DNA from: CAYVOV01 sp964453525
GTDB lineage: Bacteria; Chloroflexota; Dehalococcoidia; Dehalococcoidales; UBA2162
Direction: 5' to 3'
DNA: 64,000 nucleotides
Assembly: GCA_964453525.1 (NCBI GenBank)
Contig: CAYVOV010000017.1
Span: 1-64,000 of the forward strand
This document shows positions 1 to 10,680 of the stretch, one piece after another. The notes under the pieces were generated by a model. The model was not told where the DNA came from. It did no database searches and saw only the letters and a list, made by a program, of their open reading frames with translations. Every line of letters starts with the position of its first letter. The stretch's first letter is position 1. The position numbers and the translations under genes are program-made.

Positions 1-2
1 CC

Positions 3-3000
3 GTCCAGGTCGGCTCTCCCAGCTCTCCCCTGCTGGTCTCTGTCAACAATACCGGCTCAGCCAACCTGAGTATCACCAACATCACCATCAGTGACCCCCA
101 GTTTACCATTTCACCATCAAGCAGCAATATCTCCGGTCAGGAAATAGTTCCTGCCGGCTCGGATAGTATTTCTCTCGTCTTCACCCCGGCATCCGCCGGA
201 GCCCAGTCAGCCAGTATGTCCATCTACTCCAATGACCCCGATGATAACCCGGTTACCGTGCCCCTTTCCGGTAACGGCACTGCACTGCTACAGGCTGACC
301 TTGCGATTATCAAGTCCGATAGCCCGGACCCGGTTTACATCGGCGAGAATATCACCTATATACTCAACGTCACCAATAATGGCCCCGATGACGCTACCAA
401 TGTTATTGTTACTGATACTCTGCCTGCAAATACCACTTTTGTTTCAGCCAATTCTACCGATGCTTCTCATGCCGGGGGAACAGTTACCTGGAACGTTGGT
501 GACCTGGCTTATAACGCTACCGCCAACCTTACCATAATCGCTACTTCTCCTTTAACGTCAGGTAATATCACCAATGAAGCCAGCGTCGATGGAAACGAAC
601 CGGATAACAATGCCAATAACGACTCCATTTCTATCGATACATATGTATCCAGTGTCAAGACAGACCTGTCAATAACAAAGACAGGCAGTCCCGACCCGGT
701 CTATATAGGTGATAACCTTACCTACACGCTGACGGTCAGCAATAACGGCACCGAAAATGCCACCGGAGTTTACGTCCTTGACATAATAGCATTGACCGGT
801 GCCACCTATATTTCGAGCAATACATCCGCCGGTACGGCAAACCATTCCGGTGGTATAGTGACCTGGAACATCGGCGATCTAGCTGTGGGCGAAAACGTCA
901 CCATGGATATTTACGTTACGGCTCCTTCCATGCTGTTCGTACCCTTTATGCCCGTTGCCAATATAGCCATGGTAATGAGTACCGAGGTTGTGGATAGCGA
1001 CTATTCCAACAACATTGCTATTACAACTACCACAGTCTCCCAATATAAGGCCGACCTCGGGATTACTAAAACTGCCAGCCCGGACCCGGTTTTTCACGGT
1101 GAAAACCTCACCTATACGCTCAGCGTCACCAATCACGGTCCGGATACCTCCACAAATGTCACCGTTACCGATATACTTCTATCTGGAGCTACCTTCGTCT
1201 CCGCCAACTCCAGTTCCGCTTCCTATGCCGGCGGCCTGGTTACCTGGAACGTTGGTGACCTGACCGCTGACACTACCGCTAATCTTACCATTGTTGTCAC
1301 CACTCCTCTCATTCAAAGTATTCCTCTTCCTTTTACATTTGCTATACCGATGGTGAACGTGGCATTCGTGACAAGCTCAGAAGTGGCCGATACCAACCAA
1401 AACAACAACGCTACCCTGGTCACAACCTTTGTCTCTCCGTACGAAACTGACCTTGCCATTACCAAGACGGATAGTCCCGATCCGGTATATATAAATGACA
1501 ATCTTACCTACACAATAAACGTAACTAATTACGGACCGGATAACGCCGGTGATATTATTGTTACCGATATCCTGCCTGCCGGGGTAACCTTTGTTTCCGC
1601 CAATTCCACTTCCGCCTACAATTCCAGCGGCATCGTTACCTGGAATATCAGTGACCTGCCTGTAAATACCACCGCCAGCCTGAGCATCCTGGTTACTGCC
1701 CCGGCGAGTCCGGGTAATATTACCAATAGTACCTTTGTATTCAGCAACCAGGTGCCTGATAACAACGTGCTCAATAATAATGTTTCTATAGATACCACCG
1801 TTTCGACTCCTGACCAGGCTGACCTTGAGATTATCAAGTCCGATAGTCAGGACCCAGTAGCTGTCGGTGATAACCTCACCTACACACTCATCGTCACCAA
1901 TCACGGTCCCGATAATGCCACCAGCGTAAATGTCACTGATACCCTGCCGGCAGATATCGAGTTTGTCTCAGCTAACGCCTCTCCGGGCACAACAGCCTCG
2001 AACTCAAGCAGTATCGTTAGCTGGAACATCGGCAGCCTAGCCAGCGGTGATGACGCCACCCTGGATATTCTGGTAACTATCGGCGTTAGCGCCAGCGATA
2101 ATCTGACCAATACCGCCGTAGTAGGAGCCAGTGAAGGTGATCCAGTTCAAGCCAATAATACGGCGACTATAAATACCACCATTCTCATTGAAGAACTCGC
2201 TACCATTTACGGCACCGTCTTCAAAGACCTTGATGGTAATGGAGTACAGACCGGAAATGAGACCGGCATCTCTGGGGTAACTATCACACTAGACGGCACC
2301 GTTAATACAACCACAGATACAACAGGTCTGTACTTGTTTATGGTTTCCAACACTGGCGTCCACACTGTGAACGAAACCGACCCCTCCGGCTACTTTTCTA
2401 CCACACCTAACTTACGGCACCGTAATGTGGATGCCCTGGGCAAGAGCTACGAAGTGAACTTCGGAGATGCTCCTGAAAGCTCCGGTTTCGCTTCTATCTA
2501 CGGCACCATCTTCGAAGACCTCGATGGTAACGGAGTACAGACCGGAAACGAGACCGGCATCTCCGGGGTACTCGTTTCTCTGGACGGCACCACCAACACC
2601 ACCACTACAGATTTATACGGCTATTACATATTTAGCACTACAATTATCGGCGTACACACTGTGAACGAGACCGACCCCTCCGGCTACTTTTCTATCACGC
2701 CTAATAATGTAAATGTTAATGTGGATGCCCTCGGTAACAGCTATGTAGTGAACTTTGGTGATGTTTTACCGGATGCAGACCTGATGATTTTGAAATCAGA
2801 TAGTCCCGATCCGGTAACCGCCGGTACTAACATTACTTACACACTCATTGTTAGCAATAACGGAACCACTTTTGCTACCGGTGTAAATGTTACCGATACT
2901 CTGCCTCCGGGCGTAACTTACGTTTCGAGTAATACATCAGCCGGATCATCGTCGAATAATTCCGGTACAGTTACCTGGAATATCGGCTACCTCAATTATG

Positions 3001-6000
3001 GTGACTCGGAGAATATGACTATACTGGTCACAGCACCTTCTACGGAAGGTAATATAACCAATACCGCAAATGTGACCAGTGCATTTACTGACCCCGTACC
3101 CACCAATAATACGGCATCCGAAAACACAACAGTAGAAGTCATTCCACCTGGGCCTGAGGCCGACCTTTCAATAACCAAGACCGATAGCCATGATCCGGTA
3201 GCTGTCGGTGATAACCTCACCTATACACTCATTGTCACCAACAATGGTCCCGATAATGCCACCAGCGTAAATGTCACCGATACCCTGCCTGCGGGCTTAA
3301 TCCACCTGTCCAGTAATACGTCGGCCGGTACGGCGCTGTATGCTTCCGGCAACGTTACCTGGAACATCGGTGACCTTGCCAGCGGCGATAACGCTACTCT
3401 GGAAATCATTTGCGGCGTGACCTTATTAGCCTGTGGACCACTTAAAAATACCGCTGTAGTAGATGGCAATGAAACCGACCCCAACCCTGAGAATAACATC
3501 GCCATTGAGTATACAGATAGCCCGTGTACCGACCTTGTAATTACCAAGGTTGACAACCGCGATCCGGTAAATTTCAGTGACAACTTTACCTGGACGGTCA
3601 CGGTAACCAACAATGGTACCCACGATGCCGGTAATGTTACTGTCATTGATTTTTACCTTGCAAACACCACTATTATCCATTCAATAAACCCGTCGAAAGG
3701 GACAGTAAATCAGACAGCACCCGAATGGATGGCAGGTCTACCAGGTTTACCGGGTCTGCCCATCCCTACTCCGCAGGAGACACAGTTCTACTGGTATATT
3801 GGTGATCTGGCAAGTGGTGATAATGCTACCCTGGATATTACAGCTTCGGTAAATTTCACCTTACCGTTTTCGTATCCTATCCTTAGTATATTCCTGCAAT
3901 ATTCCAGCATTAGTTTAGAAGATGCTTTTCCAGATATACCTCTGATCAATGAAGCGATGGTAATTAGTTCTATCGCAGAACCCGATTTCGATAATAATTC
4001 TACTTATGAAACTACCACTATTGAATTTACATTGCCCGAGGCTGACCTTGAGATAACCAAATCCGATGTTCCTGATCCGGTTTCTCTTGGTGATGATATT
4101 ACTTACACAGTTGAGATTACCAACCAGGGTCCTGATGATGCTCCCGGAGTATTTGTCGTAGATGGCGTTCTAGACTCGGCTTTAATCCTCCAAGATTATG
4201 ACGAATCCACGGGTAACGTGAGTAAAGGGTTACCGCAATGGGTAGTGGACTTGTATAGCGCTGCCGGATTCTCCATGTCCGGAGTGAATATAACAATGCC
4301 ATTTCCCACCGGCCTTAGCTTCCTGAACTGGGATATCGGAACTCTGCCCAGCGGTACTTCGGCAAACCTCACCCTGGTTACTACGGCAAATGCCAGTATG
4401 TCAATGTTAGGTTTTCCGGCCGGCAGTGATTACGTAGTTAACAGCGCTGCAGGTGTGGGCGAAGTGGTTGATATCGATATCCTCACGGACAATTTCGTCG
4501 AGGAACAGACCGACATTATTTCTGCTGACCTTGAGATTTTCAAGACCGATGTTCCTGACACGGTAGTCTTTAGTGACAACTTCTCCTATATCCTCACCGT
4601 CACCAATAACGGCCCTACCGATGCCATCAGTATCAACGTTACCGATACTCTGCCTTCGGGTGTAACCTATCTATCCAGCAATACGTCGACCGGCACGGCG
4701 TCGAATACTTCCGGTATTGTCACCTGGAATATAGACTATCTCGCCAAGGATGATTCGGCAAATCTTACTATCCTGGTCACAGCACCACCTGAGAACGGTG
4801 GTTATATTACAAACACCGCCATCGTGACCAGCATGTATGCAGACCCCGATCCGGGTAACAATACTGTATCAGAAAATACCACCCTGGCTTGGCCATGGGA
4901 ATCTGACCTTGTGATTACCAAGACGGATAGTCCTGACCCGGTGGCTACGGGTGATAACTTTACTTATACGCTTACTGTCACCAATAAAGGTCCCGCCGAT
5001 GCCGAATACATTAACGTCCAGGATACTTTATCGACCAGCGTTACCTATCAATCAGCTAACGCTTCAACAGGAGATATCTATGTTCAAACGGGTCCCCCGG
5101 ACATCATTTACTGGAGTATCGACTATCTGAGTAAAGGTGACTCGGCTAATCTTACTATCCTCGTCACAGCACCATCTACTCCCGGTGTAATTACAAATAC
5201 CGCCTCGGCCAATGGAGAGTATCCAGAGATTGACCCCAGTGACAATACCGTATCAGAGAATACCACCGTGGCTTGGCCATGGGATTTTGACCTGGAGATT
5301 TTCAAGACGGATAATCCTGACCCGGTGGCTACGGGCGATAACTTCACCTATACGCTTACTGTCACCAACCATGGACCCGCCGATGCCTACTACATCGAGG
5401 TCCGGGATGATTTGCCGGCCGGCACTACCTACCAATCAGACAACGCATCAACAGGCTATACCATAAACTCATCAGGTACCGTTTGGTGGTATATCGACTA
5501 TCTCGGTAAGGGTGACTCAGCAAATCTTACCATCCTGGTCACGGCACCACCTACTGCCGGTACCATTACAAATACTGCCACAGTCAGTGAAATTGGAGAA
5601 TCTCCAGAGCCTGGTCCCAGTAACAATCCCGCCCCGGGCAATACAGAAGGAGAAATTAATTACGGTAACAATACCGTCTCGGAAAACACTACCATTGTTA
5701 CCAAATATGCTGACCTTGAGATTATAAAATCTCCCAGCTTCAGTTTGGTAAACACCGGTGATAACTTCACCTATACGCTAACCGTTACCAACCAGGGCCC
5801 TCACGATGCCACCGGCGTTAGTGTTTCCGATGTCCTGCCCACCGGTGTTACACCCCCCTCATTCACGCAGTCGACAGGCTCGGTAAACCAATCATCGGGT
5901 AACGTTACCTGGGATATTGGCAATCTCGCCGCTGGTGCCTCGGCAACCCTTTCCATCAATGTCACGGCGCCTTCATCCCCGGCGCTTCTAACCAATGGTG

Positions 6001-7352
6001 CCGGTGTAGCCGGAAACGAGCTTGATACTGCACCATTCAGTAATATATCTCTCGCTTTCACCCTGGTCTGGCCGCTTGTGCCCGATATTGATGTCAGCCC
6101 GACTTCCGTTAATTTTGGTTCCGTTGAGGTCGGCTCGTCCGGCACCAGCACGGTTACCGTTAACAACACCGGCCTGCCCACTCTAAGCATCGGCAACATT
6201 ACCATTGACAATAACCAGTTTGCCATCTCCGGCGGCAATATTTCCGGCCAGGCCTTAGCGCCTGGCGGGTCGGCAGATATAACACTCACCTTCACACCGT
6301 CATCCAGCGGGGCAAAGTCCGCCATTCTATCCATTCCCTCCAACGACCCGGATGAAAACCCGTTCATCGTATTTCTGTCCGGCACCGGGACTGCACCGCC
6401 CGGACCAACACCGGGACCATTCGAAATAGAGCCAGAAGAACAGGCGCAATATTTCACCGTAGACTTCCTCGGTAAAATAACGAGGGAGGTAATTGATGAT
6501 AATGGCCGACCTCTCAAGAACATTGAGGCACCCAGCCCTGACGGAGTTCACCTGCTTGAAATTGAGCAGGGAACCAGAGCATCTGATACCGAAAACAATA
6601 CAGTGACCATACTGGAAATCAGGAAAGCGAGTGCACCCAGATTGCCAGCTAATACAGTACTGGTTGGTAGCGCCTACGAATTCAAACCTTCAGGAACTAC
6701 TTTCGATAAAATGATGAGACTCACTCTCGGTTATGACGTGTCCGCCCTGCCCGATGATGTTGAATCTATCGGTACGGCGTACTACGATGAGGGCTGGAAA
6801 TACCTAGAGACTGAAAGCAGAGTAGTAGCCGAACTAGGTAAGCTGACTGCCCGGCTAAACCACTTTACTGTATTTGCCATCCTGGCAAAGGTACCTGCAC
6901 CACCTGAAATTATACCTGAACCCACAGAGGAACCTGAGACTGTTCTGAAACCTGCCTCTTTTAAACTCACCAACCTGGTTATCGAGCCTTCAATATCCAG
7001 GACTTTTGAGAAGGTAACCTATATCGTCGTCACCGGCGAAGAGGTGACCATAAGGGTTGATGTTACCAATGAAGGTGAACAACAGGGTACTTATGCTGCT
7101 AATCTGATGATAAACGGGAAGGTCCGGGAAACAAAGAATGTTACTCTTGAGCCCGAACAGACCAAGACGGTATCATTTACAGTTACTGCTGAAGAGCCGG
7201 GTGACTACACAGTGCAGATAGGCGACCTCGCCGGGAATTTCACAAGTGAGAGCTGGGTTAACTGGTGGCTCTGGGTAGGCTCAGTTGGCGGTTTCATTCT
7301 ATTAGGCCTGGCTATTTTCTATGGCGTGAAAAAGTTGAGAGCCGGGGGATAG
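3..7352 (+). CDS. Giant DUF11-repeat surface protein, 5' end outside window
   Basis: The reading frame is open from the first bases, so the N-terminus lies upstream; an internal Met occurs at base 216. The visible part opens with the end of a choice-of-anchor (ASH-like) domain, then has 13 DUF11 repeats (each starting like ADLxIxKxDSPDPV and containing TYTLTVTNxGP). Two SdrD B-like domains (DLDGNGVQTGNETGISGV) lie between repeats 5 and 6. A second choice-of-anchor D domain, a ZU5/PGF-like segment, a CARDB-like domain and a single C-terminal membrane helix followed by KKLRAGG complete it. There is no LPXTG motif. It is probably a cell-surface stalk or adhesion protein anchored by its C-terminal helix. 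It is rich in N-x-S/T sequons. Domain calls are from recognised repeat signatures; the biological role is unknown. Confidence 0.9.
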   Translation, partial: VQVGSPSSPLLVSVNNTGSANLSITNITISDPQFTISPSSSNISGQEIVPAGSDSISLVFTPASAGAQSASMSIYSNDPDDNPVTVPLSGNGTALLQADLAIIKSDSPDPVYIGENITYILNVTNNGPDDATNVIVTDTLPANTTFVSANSTDASHAGGTVTWNVGDLAYNATANLTIIATSPLTSGNITNEASVDGNEPDNNANNDSISIDTYVSSVKTDLSITKTGSPDPVYIGDNLTYTLTVSNNGTENATGVYVLDIIALTGATYISSNTSAGTANHSGGIVTWNIGDLAVGENVTMDIYVTAPSMLFVPFMPVANIAMVMSTEVVDSDYSNNIAITTTTVSQYKADLGITKTASPDPVFHGENLTYTLSVTNHGPDTSTNVTVTDILLSGATFVSANSSSASYAGGLVTWNVGDLTADTTANLTIVVTTPLIQSIPLPFTFAIPMVNVAFVTSSEVADTNQNNNATLVTTFVSPYETDLAITKTDSPDPVYINDNLTYTINVTNYGPDNAGDIIVTDILPAGVTFVSANSTSAYNSSGIVTWNISDLPVNTTASLSILVTAPASPGNITNSTFVFSNQVPDNNVLNNNVSIDTTVSTPDQADLEIIKSDSQDPVAVGDNLTYTLIVTNHGPDNATSVNVTDTLPADIEFVSANASPGTTASNSSSIVSWNIGSLASGDDATLDILVTIGVSASDNLTNTAVVGASEGDPVQANNTATINTTILIEELATIYGTVFKDLDGNGVQTGNETGISGVTITLDGTVNTTTDTTGLYLFMVSNTGVHTVNETDPSGYFSTTPNLRHRNVDALGKSYEVNFGDAPESSGFASIYGTIFEDLDGNGVQTGNETGISGVLVSLDGTTNTTTTDLYGYYIFSTTIIGVHTVNETDPSGYFSITPNNVNVNVDALGNSYVVNFGDVLPDADLMILKSDSPDPVTAGTNITYTLIVSNNGTTFATGVNVTDTLPPGVTYVSSNTSAGSSSNNSGTVTWNIGYLNYGDSENMTILVTAPSTEGNITNTANVTSAFTDPVPTNNTASENTTVEVIPPGPEADLSITKTDSHDPVAVGDNLTYTLIVTNNGPDNATSVNVTDTLPAGLIHLSSNTSAGTALYASGNVTWNIGDLASGDNATLEIICGVTLLACGPLKNTAVVDGNETDPNPENNIAIEYTDSPCTDLVITKVDNRDPVNFSDNFTWTVTVTNNGTHDAGNVTVIDFYLANTTIIHSINPSKGTVNQTAPEWMAGLPGLPGLPIPTPQETQFYWYIGDLASGDNATLDITASVNFTLPFSYPILSIFLQYSSISLEDAFPDIPLINEAMVISSIAEPDFDNNSTYETTTIEFTLPEADLEITKSDVPDPVSLGDDITYTVEITNQGPDDAPGVFVVDGVLDSALILQDYDESTGNVSKGLPQWVVDLYSAAGFSMSGVNITMPFPTGLSFLNWDIGTLPSGTSANLTLVTTANASMSMLGFPAGSDYVVNSAAGVGEVVDIDILTDNFVEEQTDIISADLEIFKTDVPDTVVFSDNFSYILTVTNNGPTDAISINVTDTLPSGVTYLSSNTSTGTASNTSGIVTWNIDYLAKDDSANLTILVTAPPENGGYITNTAIVTSMYADPDPGNNTVSENTTLAWPWESDLVITKTDSPDPVATGDNFTYTLTVTNKGPADAEYINVQDTLSTSVTYQSANASTGDIYVQTGPPDIIYWSIDYLSKGDSANLTILVTAPSTPGVITNTASANGEYPEIDPSDNTVSENTTVAWPWDFDLEIFKTDNPDPVATGDNFTYTLTVTNHGPADAYYIEVRDDLPAGTTYQSDNASTGYTINSSGTVWWYIDYLGKGDSANLTILVTAPPTAGTITNTATVSEIGESPEPGPSNNPAPGNTEGEINYGNNTVSENTTIVTKYADLEIIKSPSFSLVNTGDNFTYTLTVTNQGPHDATGVSVSDVLPTGVTPPSFTQSTGSVNQSSGNVTWDIGNLAAGASATLSINVTAPSSPALLTNGAGVAGNELDTAPFSNISLAFTLVWPLVPDIDVSPTSVNFGSVEVGSSGTSTVTVNNTGLPTLSIGNITIDNNQFAISGGNISGQALAPGGSADITLTFTPSSSGAKSAILSIPSNDPDENPFIVFLSGTGTAPPGPTPGPFEIEPEEQAQYFTVDFLGKITREVIDDNGRPLKNIEAPSPDGVHLLEIEQGTRASDTENNTVTILEIRKASAPRLPANTVLVGSAYEFKPSGTTFDKMMRLTLGYDVSALPDDVESIGTAYYDEGWKYLETESRVVAELGKLTARLNHFTVFAILAKVPAPPEIIPEPTEEPETVLKPASFKLTNLVIEPSISRTFEKVTYIVVTGEEVTIRVDVTNEGEQQGTYAANLMINGKVRETKNVTLEPEQTKTVSFTVTAEEPGDYTVQIGDLAGNFTSESWVNWWLWVGSVGGFILLGLAIFYGVKKLRAGG

Positions 7353-7402
7353 TATTAAGCCTGCCGAGGCTAAATCAGCAAAATTGCGGTAAAAGTAATT
7401 GA

Positions 7403-8284
7403 CTAACGGGCGATTCCATCGGTCAGTCTCTCCGGAGCGTGTTTGAGGACGACGAATATTCCGCCGAGAATGAGGAGACCGCCGACTATCTCATTTACTG
7501 TCGGTATTTCATCGAGAATCAAGCCTCCCAGCAGAGTCGCCCCCACAGGCTCACCGAGAATGGCTACCGAAACAAGCGTTACCGGCACCAGGCGTACCGC
7601 CAAGTTCAGACTTGAATGCCCGATAAGCTGCGGCACAAGCGCCAGCAGCACCATCATCAGGTAGGTCTGACCGGAATAGCCGAATAAGCTGTAACCCATT
7701 ATCAATGTGGCCGCCAAGAGAATTACAGCGGCACCGGAATAGATAAGGGCAAGGTAACTGAGAAGGTCTATCCGGGTTCTTAATTGACCGCCGATGATAA
7801 GATAAGCGCCCATCGCAAAGGCAGCAAGCAGAGCAAGCCCGTTCCCCAGGATAGAGTCGGTAGCAAAAGATATACCGCTGTAGTTGATGACCACAATTCC
7901 GATAAAAGCGATGACAATACCGCCTATAGTCAGCCTATCCAACCTCTCACCCCACAGAAAATAGGAGATTACGGCAATAAAGGCGGGATGTGAGGTTACA
8001 AGAACAACCGAACTGGCAATAGACGTATAATCAAGAGAGGTTATCCACAGTCCGAAGTGCAGCGCAACAAAAATACTTGAGAGCAGTATCAGAAATACGT
8101 CGCGCTTTGACAGCCGCTTGAGACCTTTCATTGATTTAATCGAGGCGATGGGGAGCAATACTGCGGCGGCAATAACCATGCGGCAGGTGGCAATTACCAT
8201 TGGCGGGGCATCGGCCAGCCGGATAAAAACCGCCGCAAAAGAGACCGCCACCACGCCGATAAAAAGAGTCAGATACGCTTTCAC
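7403..8284 (-). CDS. EamA-family (DMT superfamily) transporter
   Basis: A 293-residue, highly hydrophobic protein with about ten predicted membrane helices arranged as two EamA repeats, the normal full length for drug/metabolite transporters. It begins at a GTG codon (MKAYLTLFIGVVAVSFAAVF), with a GAGG about ten bases upstream. Typical EamA features are the early RLADAPPMVIATCRM segment and the GEPVGATLLGGLILDE segment in the second half. The substrate cannot be read from sequence; metabolite efflux is usual for the family. It converges on the surface-protein gene and is divergent from the GNAT gene. Confidence 0.88.
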   Translation of the reverse strand: MKAYLTLFIGVVAVSFAAVFIRLADAPPMVIATCRMVIAAAVLLPIASIKSMKGLKRLSKRDVFLILLSSIFVALHFGLWITSLDYTSIASSVVLVTSHPAFIAVISYFLWGERLDRLTIGGIVIAFIGIVVINYSGISFATDSILGNGLALLAAFAMGAYLIIGGQLRTRIDLLSYLALIYSGAAVILLAATLIMGYSLFGYSGQTYLMMVLLALVPQLIGHSSLNLAVRLVPVTLVSVAILGEPVGATLLGGLILDEIPTVNEIVGGLLILGGIFVVLKHAPERLTDGIAR

Positions 8285-8386
8285 AGGTTCTTAGCCTCAA
8301 TTAATCGCTTTTTCAAATACCAGTGACAGTAGAGACCACTTTAGCTTATAATTGGTAAACTTACAAGATACCTGACAGATGGAGTT

Positions 8387-8821
8387 ATGGAGCAGCTCAT
8401 CTACAGATTTATCAGCAGCAATGACGAACTTGAAGAAGCTTTCAACATAAGAAGGCGGGTATTTGTCGAAGAACAGAATATTTCAGAAGATATAGAGCTT
8501 GATGAATATGATAGCGTGGCAACTCACATTATCGTCAAAGACGGAGACAGAGCTATCGGGACGGCCAGAGTCCAGTTTCCGGCTAAAGGAATAGCAAAGA
8601 TAGAGAGAATGGCAGTCCTCAAAGATTTCCGACGCCGGGGAATCGGCAGCAATATTATCAAGTTTCTCACCGAGGATTTTAAGAAAAGAAAGATTGAGCA
8701 GGTAGTCCTTCACGCCCAGTATGCGGTGGTGGACTTCTACCGGTCATGCGGTTTCAAGGAAACCGGCGAACCGTTTATTGAAGCCGGTATCAAGCATATC
8801 AGAATGGAGAAAAAATTCTGA
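8387..8821 (+). CDS. GNAT family N-acetyltransferase
   Basis: A 144-residue single-domain GNAT protein. The N-terminal block IRRRVFVEEQ with the following acidic ELDEYD resembles the ElaA/YjcF-type subgroup. The acetyl-CoA pyrophosphate-binding loop is RRRGIG (about residue 85), preceded by the IERMAVLKDF strand, and VDFYRSCGF is the usual motif near the C-terminus. A GGAG four bases upstream supports the ATG. The acceptor substrate is unknown. It is divergent from the DMT transporter and may be co-transcribed with the ThDP enzyme gene 45 bases downstream. Confidence 0.88.
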   Translation: MEQLIYRFISSNDELEEAFNIRRRVFVEEQNISEDIELDEYDSVATHIIVKDGDRAIGTARVQFPAKGIAKIERMAVLKDFRRRGIGSNIIKFLTEDFKKRKIEQVVLHAQYAVVDFYRSCGFKETGEPFIEAGIKHIRMEKKF

Positions 8822-8866
8822 CCGACTCTCAGGTCATGCTTACAAATAAATGAGGAAGGGAGTCTT

Positions 8867-10591
8867 ATGGAAAAGTACAACGGTGCTGAAGCTTTCATTG
8901 AAGTACTGAATGCCAATGGCGTGGAGCACATCTTCTTTAATCCGGGAGGGGAGCAGGGTATACTACTGGCGACAATTGCCAAATATAGGATACTGGGTAA
9001 ACCCTGTCCGCAGCTTGTCCTTTGCCTTGATGAAGCGGTAGCCCTGACCGCCGCCCACGGGCACTACATGATTTCCGGGCGTCCCCAGGTGGTCTTGGTT
9101 CATGCCGAACTGGGCACACTCCAGCTGGGAGGGGCTTTACATAACGCTCAGTGGGGACGGATACCAGTCATTATTATGGCCGGGGCAATGCCGGCCGGCC
9201 AGCGGGTAAACTGGAAGAATGAGCCATATGACCAGGGCTTGAGCGTGCGTAACTGTATGAAGTGGGACTACACAATACAGGCTGATGAAAACATCCACGA
9301 TGTCCTGCAGAAAGCATTCCGGACATCCTTTACCGAGCCGTGTGGACCGGTTTACCTTGGCTATCCGCGGGAAATAATTGCCGGGGAAATTGACCGGATT
9401 ACCATCCCCAAATCGGCAACAACCGCTGCATCGGCAGCTTCACCGGTTGACACCGCCACCATCGGCAGCATCGCCGATACTCTGCTCAAAGCCGAAAATC
9501 CTCTTATCGTTGCCGGTTACACGGGCAGGTATCCTGAATCGGTAGCGACGCTTGTTGAGCTTGCCGAGACACTCTGTGCTCCGGTGGTTAACGGCCCCGT
9601 CTGGCTGAATTTTCCCACCAATCACCCCCTCTGTGCCGGAGTCGAACAAATTCTCGGCAGCAGGAAAGCAAACCCTTCGATTATGTCTGTGGCTGATACT
9701 ATCCTGGTAATCGATTATGATGTGCCCTACGCAGCATCACCGGGGCTGCCCGGACCGGAGGCAAATATCATCCATATCGATGTCGACCAGCTGACGCAGG
9801 GCAGGCCGCTCTGGGGACACGGAGCCAATACCTATCTAGAAGCCGACTCCAGGGAAGCAATTCCTGCCCTGACCAGAGCTATCCGTGAAAAACTGACTCC
9901 GGAGAAGACGGCGCAACTCCGCCAGCGTTTTAGCCAGCTTGAGAGTGCCCATAAAAGGGAAAAGGAAGAATGGCACAGTATGGCTCAAGATAAATCTGCC
10001 CAGAGACCGGTTTCTCCGGACTGGATCTGCTATTGCCTGGCACAACTCATCGATGAGGACACCATACTGGTTCACCACACCATCAGCCAGTCGGCCTCCG
10101 CCACGGAGCAGATTGACCGTTCAAAGCCGGGGACTATGATGAGCTGCGCGGCCGGCTCAATCCAGTGGGCGCTGGGCGCCGCCCTCGGGGCGAAAGTAGC
10201 CGCCCCGGACAAACTTGTGGTAAGCATGATGACTGATGGCGGCTTCGTCTGGGGCAGCCCGGTTGCCACTCTCTGGCCTTCAGTAGCCTATAAAGCGCCG
10301 TTTCTATCGATTATCCTTAACAACCAGTCGTACGGATTTATAAAACTACTTGTGGAGAGGTCTTATGGCGAGGGCAGTATTCCGGACAGGATGGCATTCG
10401 AGGCGGGAGTGGATATTATGCCGGCAGCCGATTACGCCGGAGTCGCCCAGGCCTGCGGCGCTTACGGCCGGACTGTCGAAGACCCGGACGATATGATGCC
10501 GGCGCTGAAAGAAGCCATCGACCAGGTCCGCAAGGGAAGACCGGCGGTTATCGATGTCAGGGGTGAGAGAGAAGTCAATTCGGTATTTTAA
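8867..10591 (+). CDS. Acetolactate-synthase-like ThDP-dependent enzyme, paralogue 1
   Basis: A 574-residue protein with the three-domain ThDP fold (Pyr, central, PP). The Pyr domain has the cofactor-activating Glu56 in CLDEAVALTAAHG. The PP domain has a metal/diphosphate motif in which the usual GDG is T456-D457-G458 (MMTDGGF), with the paired LNNQSYG further on, so the Mg-binding Asp is kept but the first Gly is not. Family members decarboxylate or carboligate 2-oxoacids (acetolactate synthase, benzoylformate decarboxylase, sulfopyruvate decarboxylase); the substrate cannot be assigned. Its relative lies at 35.6 kb. A GGAAGGGAG ribosome site supports the ATG. A VOC gene and two transporter halves follow on the same strand. 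Confidence 0.85.
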   Translation: MEKYNGAEAFIEVLNANGVEHIFFNPGGEQGILLATIAKYRILGKPCPQLVLCLDEAVALTAAHGHYMISGRPQVVLVHAELGTLQLGGALHNAQWGRIPVIIMAGAMPAGQRVNWKNEPYDQGLSVRNCMKWDYTIQADENIHDVLQKAFRTSFTEPCGPVYLGYPREIIAGEIDRITIPKSATTAASAASPVDTATIGSIADTLLKAENPLIVAGYTGRYPESVATLVELAETLCAPVVNGPVWLNFPTNHPLCAGVEQILGSRKANPSIMSVADTILVIDYDVPYAASPGLPGPEANIIHIDVDQLTQGRPLWGHGANTYLEADSREAIPALTRAIREKLTPEKTAQLRQRFSQLESAHKREKEEWHSMAQDKSAQRPVSPDWICYCLAQLIDEDTILVHHTISQSASATEQIDRSKPGTMMSCAAGSIQWALGAALGAKVAAPDKLVVSMMTDGGFVWGSPVATLWPSVAYKAPFLSIILNNQSYGFIKLLVERSYGEGSIPDRMAFEAGVDIMPAADYAGVAQACGAYGRTVEDPDDMMPALKEAIDQVRKGRPAVIDVRGEREVNSVF

Positions 10592-10680
10592 TGGTTCAGT
10601 TAAAGTGTAGTTGTTTAAACTGTCACTGACTAAACAGCACCTGTCCAGTCCGGACAGCATTAACGGTGAAAGGAGATAAA

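Noticed and set aside
5801..6523. A 240-codon minus-strand frame opposite the surface protein
   Set aside because: It is opposite a clear DUF11/choice-of-anchor region and mirrors its codon pattern; no ribosome site or domain.
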